Below are positions 58,627-64,000 of a stretch of DNA of 64,000 nt, piece by piece. Each line of letters begins with the position of its first letter. The stretch's first letter is position 1. Location: the NCBI RefSeq assembly GCF_008831285.2, contig NC_045144.1, forward strand, positions 4,768,268 through 4,832,267. The letters run 5' to 3'. Source of the DNA: Nymphaea colorata (taxonomy: Eukaryota; Streptophyta; Magnoliopsida; Nymphaeales; Nymphaeaceae). The notes beneath the pieces are model-generated. The model searched no databases. It was given only the letters and a program-made list of their open reading frames with translations, and was not told where the DNA came from. The translations under genes were made by a program, and so were the position numbers.

Positions 58627-61490
58627 AACGAAAGTACCTTAAGATTTTGTTCTCCTAGACACATCGACTCTGTGGTTTTAAGAATACATATAACCATGAA
58701 AGTGCATCAGTAACCTAAGTACCAAACCGTCCTATATGGTAAGTTATATAGAAGAGAGAGAGAAAAACAGATACATACAGAGAGAGAGAGAGAGTTATAA
58801 AGGAGCACAAACCATCACCAAGAAAATGTTGTGCACAGAACCAAAGCAAAGACCAGATGCTTTAAGTATGCATGAACAGAGTACTGCTAATACGCCACGA
58901 GTTGCCCCAACGAGAAGTGACAATATTGTAGTTACTGTGAAGTAGTATGTTCAGAGCCAATTGGCAGAAGGAAATAGATTGTTCCCTACACACGAGATCA
59001 TTCCTAGCACACGCACGCGCGTGCGCGCGCGCGCATATATATATGCAGAGAGAGAGTGTGTGTGTGTGTGTGTGAAGATTCCGGGCAGTCGATCTCTTCG
59101 TCCTTTCACACAAGTTCTCGAATAACTCTGAAATTTCCGGACAGCCGATCTCTTCGTCCTTTCACGCAAGATCTAATATAACTCAATGAAAAGAAGTTTC
59201 CTTTCTGAGAATTTAATCTTTGCGTGTCGAGTCCTCGACAATCAGAACAGTTAGAGTTTAGAAGCATCCACTACCCTGACATTCAGATTTCCTTTTTTTC
59301 TCTTTCCTTTCTGAAGTCTTTAACCACCTAGAGTTGAAAGTTATCCAGCAGAACGATCACAAACTTTATGGGAGCTTACGTGAACTAAAGATTAAATGCG
59401 GAGATGCAGGGACAAAATTAGTTCAAGAGAAAATCACAAGCTGCGGCTCTAAGGGTACCCATCGAAGAAGATGTACGTTACTTCTGCATGCAGGATCCTC
59501 GATGTCCGTTACTTCTGCATGCAGGAAAATTTATTGTGGGCTAATGTACATAAAGACAAGTCTCCTTCCTATCTTTCATTACTGTACACAAAGAGAAGTT
59601 CTCAAATCCTAGCCATGCGATGTACAAAAGGTTTGAAAAGATTATCATTCTGTTATCTATCAATCGAGAAACAGTTGCTTGTAGACGACGGATAGAAAGG
59701 AAATAGAAGATCCATAAGCCCATGAGCATGAAGAAGAGGAAAGAAGAAAAAGCTGGGTGCTGGGGTTCTTGGTCCTGCAATTTTTTTGAAAAGCGGGGGA
59801 TTCCTTTGAGGAAGGGGTTTATAGGCATGAAGGAGTGGAACATTTGGGCTCTGATCACCATTCGCCATCACGTACGGCCGAAACTGTCTGATTTCGCGCT
59901 TGGAATTACGAGGGCGTACCACATCTCCCTACCTTCTGCATGCTTGAGAACGGAGGAAAGAGGAGCAAAAGAAAAGAACGGAGCGAACACTGGGATGAAA
60001 AAGGTGGACGCCCCATAACATCATTTTCATCATTCAGGTGATCAAGTGCTTAACACCAGAAAAGAACAAAGGACAGACCTGGCTGCTGCAGACCATTGAG
60101 AAAAGGGGAAAACTTTTTCTGAGAAGGGAGAGGAAGGCAGACGAGTTTTGCGCAAAAAGCATGTGATAGGGTACTACTAATGAGATCTTGTTCCCCATCC
60201 TATCATTATGCATCAGGAGAAAATGGTTCGGCTTAAAGGTTTCACAGGAGCTGCATTGAATGCAGAACCTTGGAAATCATGAATACTGTTTTACTTGGGC
60301 TAGGACATCAGAGAAATGGTCTAAGTACTCTTCAAGAGCCCTATCTCGACGTAAAAGTATGCCATGATGGCTGATAAAAACAGGGAAAAGGGACTGATGC
60401 AAAAGAGTTTTTTTTTTTACTCTCACCCGGTGAAAAGAACAACAGATGATGTGTAAGGTACATAGACTACGTTTGGAGTGTCAAACTTCATCGTCTTCCG
60501 GAAAATGAGGCTTTCCTTAGATCATGAGCGAGAGGGAAAGGAAGGTACTATGGAGAACGGGAATGGATAGACCAATGCAGAGCGATAGGAAATTAGGATG
60601 ACCATGACTCGAATGTGAACCATTGAAGAACAGAAAAGAAACGCCGACTCCTTTTCCCTCTATATAAATAAGAAATCAGAAGGATAAACTCCAGAAAATG
60701 AAACGATGTGATTCTCGTCGGGAGATGTTCGTGGAAGGATAAAAAAAAAAGTTCAAACGCGAAAGCAGCTCACTCCTTCCGCAGGTCAATCCAACTACCA
60801 AGGCTTTGGGGCTGGAAACTAGCGCCAGAAAAATGGTAACTTCAGCTCCTCTTTCTACAATCCAAAGGTAGCGAATAATGCATAAGAGAAATTTTGAAAA
60901 TATGGCGCATTTAAAGTTGTGTTAGTTCAAGACATCTCAGTTAACAAGGAGAAAGAAGCAGCGAAATTCAAATGATTAAAAGCAGAAGTATAAAAATCCA
61001 TGAACTCCTTCATATACTTGGGAAACTATGAATTTTGAAGAAGCTGAAAGAAATGTGCATGCGTGTAACGTATTTAACAATGACAAACAAAAACGTGATA
61101 ACATGAAGAGTCCACCGAGGATGAAGTGACTTCCAATGGCGAAAACAAGTAAATAAAAAATAAAAGATAAGAAACTACAAGTAAAAATTAAAAAATGTAC
61201 TACTGACGAAAAGATCAGAAGAGGGTTGCAGGATCCGGTAGTGACCAAAAGACGAAAGGAAAATTTAACGTTTCTCGGCATTTTTCAGCTTGTTAAAAAT
61301 CAAACTAAAAAAAGCGCCTGAAGACAGCAGTAATAAATGCATCAAATTGTTACTGCGCAATAATTAATCCTTATTCGAACAATCTGCCTTCAAATATTAA
61401 TTCCTGAAAAGCGAAAAATAAAGGTGGAACAAAAACATTCTCGAGAGAGTAAAGAAAGGACACACCAATGAATTCACACACACGCACACG

Positions 61491-61525
<35 letters not shown>

Positions 61526-62608
61526 TGAAGATTTGGCTTTGTAGACCACCTCGCAGTGATGCCTTATTTTCTAGCTATTATTTTACGAAAGTGTTTTAGT
61601 AATCAATTATCGCATAGAACAGAGAAACTTCTTTTCTCTGTCAATAGGGTATATCTCAAATAGCAGTCAATTTCGTCTCAAGAAACCGGAAAAAAGAAAG
61701 ACCACAAAAACCCTTTGAAACGTATTTGAGGATCATAATCAAACATAATGCTACGAAGTAGGAAAAGCACCAATAACAAGAAAATCTTCAATATAACACT
61801 TCCATATCTTCTAGTATTTCTATTCTTCTTAATTTAGTCTAATTACTAACGTTAATAATGTTGTTAGATCGACATTTCTTTTTCATTTAACACAACTTCT
61901 CAGTCTGATATCAATTTTATTTCTAAGACCCTAACAATGAGGAAGCTACAAACTTTCCTTCCTCTCATCGGTTCATTCGTCCGAAGGTTACATGTAATTT
62001 TACGCTCGAAGAAAAATACTGTAAAGTTTCCTCAAGCAAATTTTTTGTTGATGACTTCAATATGTCTAATCAAAATGGATAAGATCACAAAATATATTTC
62101 ACGCAAATCCACACATATCCAAGGTAGCAAACTACGTTACTAACTTTAGATTTAAGATTTTCTACTGTGCAACATCTCGCTCTCTCGCTCTCTCTCTCTG
62201 TCAGAATCACCGGAATCTTGAGCTACACATCGTTTAGGATGGACAAAAAAAAAGGATCGGGAGGACACCGTTGCATGCAAAACTTATCATTTGCGCGAGA
62301 GTTGCAGCAATGACCAAATATTCTCTCCAAGGAAGGACCAGGTAAAGAGAATAAGCACAAAGTTTTCCAGTAAAGAAGGGATAGACTAGACGGATCTGCA
62401 TCGACCCGTCTGGAAGATTTACTCACTTGTTGTTCGCGTACTCGAAGAGTCGGCCTCGGCTCGAGAAGACGATGAGCGCGACCTCGGCATCGCACAGCAC
62501 AGACAGCTCGTACGCCTTCTTCAGCAGTCCATTCCTCCGCTTGCAGAAGGTCACCTGACGATTCGTCGTGTTCTCGATTCGCTTGATCTCGATCTTTCCT
62601 CTTCCCAT
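48479..62608 (-). CDS. AG: AGAMOUS/SEEDSTICK-clade MIKC MADS-box transcription factor (218 aa)
   Basis: Floral C/D-class regulator of stamen, carpel and ovule identity; binds CArG boxes as dimers and tetramers. Exons in transcript order: 62608-62427, 51758-51677, 51031-50970, 50751-50652, 49755-49714, 49202-49161 and 48625-48479 (TAG), 182+82+62+100+42+42+147 nt. The 82, 62, 100, 42 and 42-nt exons are the clade's usual sizes. Seen: MADS domain [20 protein letters not shown] to [14 protein letters not shown] region [12 protein letters not shown] domain [18 protein letters not shown] to [34 protein letters not shown], and C-terminal AG motifs [10 protein letters not shown] and [10 protein letters not shown]. 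Features of both C lineage ([14 protein letters not shown]) and D lineage (SLSVKELKQ-like segment, HLG end) occur, so AG versus SEEDSTICK is not settled. The first coding intron is 10.7 kb. Confidence 0.95.
48719..49058. repeat. Direct repeat pair in the last intron of the MADS gene
   Basis: About 50 bp with ACCGACCAAATCATCTCTCT and CCAGTTTCAGA occurs at 48719-48770 and 49012-49058, about 290 bp apart. Confidence 0.8.
51890..51958. repeat. (TA)n(GA)n microsatellite
   Basis: In the long MADS intron, 130 bp before the 82-nt exon (in transcript sense). Confidence 0.9.
52538..52629. repeat. (CT)n(TA)n(TG)n compound microsatellite
   Basis: Three dinucleotide runs joined end to end in the long MADS intron. 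Confidence 0.9.
53342..53636. repeat. Near-perfect 146-bp tandem duplication
   Basis: Copy 1 at 53342-53487 and copy 2 from 53488. Both start CCTACAGAAACATTAGAAAT and end GCTGTGAATAC, with about a dozen differences. Recent event inside the MADS intron. Confidence 0.9.
54156..54367. repeat. Tandem duplication of a (GT)n(GA)n block and its 43-bp flank
   Basis: Each copy is a GT run, a GA run and then the same flank starting AGGGTATTCTATATAAGCGC and ending GCAGCCGAAAATT, at 54211-54253 and 54325-54367. The flanks are identical. Confidence 0.9.
54983..55018 (+). pseudogene. Fragment resembling plastid tRNA-Leu(CAA)
   Basis: GATGGTTAAATGGTAGACAC followed by GCGAGACTCAAAATCT matches, from memory, the D-arm to anticodon-arm part of plastid trnL-CAA, with one visible difference (TTAAA for TGAAA). 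The anticodon CAA lies in GACTCAAAATC. The T arm and B box do not follow, so it cannot be a functional tRNA gene. A nuclear plastid-DNA insert is the likely origin; a SINE head with a similar tRNA ancestry is the alternative. Confidence 0.6.
55237..55301. repeat. (TA)n microsatellite
   Basis: In the long MADS intron; a second, shorter run lies at 55497-55526. Confidence 0.9.
57749..57829. repeat. (TA)n microsatellite, about 40 units
   Basis: The longest TA run of the window, in the MADS intron. Confidence 0.95.
58591..58622. repeat. (TA)n microsatellite
   Basis: Short run in the MADS intron. Confidence 0.9.
59017..59175. repeat. (CG)n/(GT)n microsatellite followed by a direct repeat pair
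   Basis: GTGCGCGCGCGCGC at about 59020-59034, then a TG run to 59073. Two copies of about 50 bp follow, sharing CGATCTCTTCGTCCTTTCAC and TAACTC, near 59088 and 59145. Confidence 0.8.
61481..61526. repeat. (CA)n(GA)n microsatellite
   Basis: In the MADS intron, about 0.9 kb from the MADS exon. Confidence 0.9.
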
Positions 62609-62848
62609 GACGATCGGCTCGGAAACTGCCGACTGAGACTTTTCTCTTCTTTCCGGAGGAGGAGTCGAAACAGACAATGTCGCCGAAGAGTCTCTCAAGA
62701 CGAAAGACGATGTACTGCTCAAAGGGTTTCCCGGCGTTAAGTTCCGGCCGTTTCCGGTGGCTTCTCGGCGTCGCGCTGGATGTTGAAGTGCAGATTAGTG
62801 GACGTAGAAAGAGAGAGGAGGTAGAAGAGGAAACGACGGAAAAGAACA

Positions 62849-62854
62849 TTTATA
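62849..62854 (-). promoter_or_regulatory. Candidate TATA box of the MADS gene
   Basis: The minus strand reads TATAAA here, about 240 bp upstream of ATG 62608. Transcription would start near 62820 and give a 5'UTR of about 210 nt. Confidence 0.45.
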
Positions 62855-62982
62855 TGAAATCATTTCGGGAATATTAAATTTTTGGAGAACATAAAAAGAG
62901 GGAATTTTACTTTTTTGGCGGGGTTTGGGTTTGGGGAGAGGGAAAAAGGGAGGTGAACGCAAAAATCAAGTCCCTTCTTCGC

Positions 62983-62988
62983 CACGTG
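62983..62988. promoter_or_regulatory. G-box in the MADS promoter
   Basis: CACGTG palindrome, 375 bp upstream of the start codon and about 130 bp upstream of the TATA candidate. bHLH or bZIP binding is possible; function is inferred. Confidence 0.35.
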
Positions 62989-63733
62989 AACAGGGGGGCT
63001 GTAGTTTGCCTAATTAACGCAAGGGTACTCACTAGTAAACGAGTGGCGAATTCGGATCTGGAGTCGAATTTGGATATGGACGTGAAATATGAATCCAGGT
63101 CCCACTAATTCAAGATCCGATATGTAGACGCGCGTCCAGTTCCACCCTAACATTTGAAATTGGTCACAAAATTGCACTTCACATCTATTTCATCGATTAA
63201 AGAAACGCAAAAACTTTGATTCGAGTTGATAATAGAACTAATACATGATGACATCCGCATCCACCTTGTAATGAATGGATTTAAGTATAGAAAACTTGAA
63301 TTTTAGGTAGCACTTTTTTTGAGTCACATATTTCAATCACATCATGTGCTTTTTGTTTAATATTATGCCGTATAGCACGTAGAAAACATAGTGTGATCAT
63401 TAATATTTTTATAAGTCTTAACAATGAAGGATAGAGCTAATTAATTACATCGTGTTCTATGAAATAATAACATGGTCCTTTTATGGTATGTAGTAAACAT
63501 GTATTCTAACGATATAAAGTTTATGCACACTCGGTCACAAGGAAGCCAGCCGTATGATGACGATGATGATAAGTTGGACACGGAGTGAGAAAACTTGCGA
63601 GAATTGTTGTCCTTCATTTATGGGTAAAAAAAGGAAAGGAGAGTGTGAGCAGTGGAGAAGTTAAAAGAACGTGAAGAATTTGAATTGCAGAGAGTTCAGA
63701 AAAAAGTTTGGTGCGGTGGAACTCAGAAGTCAG

Positions 63734-63734
<1 letters not shown>

Positions 63735-63765
<31 letters not shown>
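63735..63765. repeat. (CT)n microsatellite
   Basis: Pure CT run. Confidence 0.9.
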
Positions 63766-63766
<1 letters not shown>

Positions 63767-63937
63767 AGGAGGCCATGGCCCCATGTGATGGTCTCTGCAA
63801 CACCCTCGCCCACTTGAATATTGCACCATTTTCTTGGAAACCTTTGAGAACGACCCAACGTCCCTTTCCATTTGCCATATGCGAGAGAGAGAGAGCGATT
63901 TTGCTTGGCATTAAAGAAATCAAATTAAGCTCAATAT

Positions 63938-63938
<1 letters not shown>

Positions 63939-64000
<62 letters not shown>
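63939..64000. repeat. (CT)n(TA)n microsatellite at the window edge
   Basis: CT run followed by a TA run that is cut by the end of the window. Confidence 0.9.

Larger units (their letters stand above)
51759..62426 (-). other. First coding intron of the MADS gene, 10.7 kb
   Basis: Donor AA|GTGAGT after the MADS exon and acceptor GGCATGCAG before the 82-nt exon. In AGAMOUS genes of other plants the intron at this place is long and holds the enhancers bound by LEAFY and WUSCHEL. Two CCAATGG words that fit the LEAFY consensus CCANTGK are seen on the + strand (55077-55083 and 61133-61139), and one CCAATCA on the minus strand (55661-55655). A relatively GC-rich block lies at about 55620-56500. No convincing extra exon was found. 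Confidence 0.85.
62989..64000. other. Upstream region of the MADS gene
   Basis: AT-rich, no gene supported. (CT)n runs at 63735-63765 and 63939-63974, the latter followed by (TA)n to the window end. The minus-strand open frame at 63723-63977 is low complexity. Confidence 0.5.

Noticed and set aside
59722-60018. 98-residue open frame on the + strand
   Set aside because: Lies in the MADS intron on the opposite strand, shows no family-like motif, and is likely chance.
62223-62849. 208-residue open frame on the minus strand
   Set aside because: It overlaps the MADS exon in another frame and shows no domain; it is a shadow of GC-rich coding and leader sequence.

Overview
The window is nuclear DNA of a flowering plant. 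It has spliced genes with GT-AG introns (one GC-AG), AT-rich intergenic DNA, many (TA)n, (GA)n and (GT)n microsatellites, transposon relics, and plant-only families: PLS/DYW PPR, AIG1-type GTPase, class I small heat-shock protein and AGAMOUS-type MADS-box. I cannot fix the species. The protein content fits a non-grass, possibly early-diverging angiosperm, but that is inference.

Layout, left to right. (1) 533-2324 (+): 3' part of a plant xylose isomerase gene, eight exons visible, 5' part outside the window. (2) 4369-5388 (+): intronless carboxylesterase of the CXE18 type. (3) 10061-12737 (+) and 19017-22529 (+): two AIG1/GIMAP-like GTPase genes with the same exon pattern over the G domain. 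The second is canonical and ends in a CaaX-type CSIL; the first appears to have exchanged its C-terminal half for an unrelated Ala/Lys/Arg-rich tail. (4) 14150-14605 (+): intronless class I sHSP between the two GTPase genes. (5) 24469-26511 (+): intronless DYW-class PPR protein, probably an organelle RNA editing factor. (6) 26512-34930: gene-poor tract. (7) 34931-35530: minisatellite with a 60-bp unit carrying CATGCATG motifs, 0.5-1 kb upstream of (8) 36050-42205 (+), a seven-exon STAR/KH RNA-binding protein. (9) 42206-48478: gene-poor. (10) 48479-62608 (-): seven-exon AGAMOUS/SEEDSTICK-clade MADS-box gene with a 10.7-kb first coding intron that holds several duplications and a plastid trnL-CAA-like fragment. 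(11) 62609-64000: promoter of the MADS gene, then microsatellites.

The genes do not form one pathway; each is its own transcription unit. All exon models were built by hand from splice-site consensus, reading phase and family knowledge. Exon sums are multiples of three for the KH gene (894 nt), the MADS gene (657 nt), GTPase 2 (1035 nt) and the proposed GTPase 1 (1272 nt). The observations most worth checking are the chimeric GTPase tail, the CATGCATG repeat array, the upstream open frame without ATG in the MADS gene, a micro-exon that would add an N-terminus to GTPase 2, a perfect 20-bp hairpin near 8.7 kb, and the tRNA-like fragment in the MADS intron.
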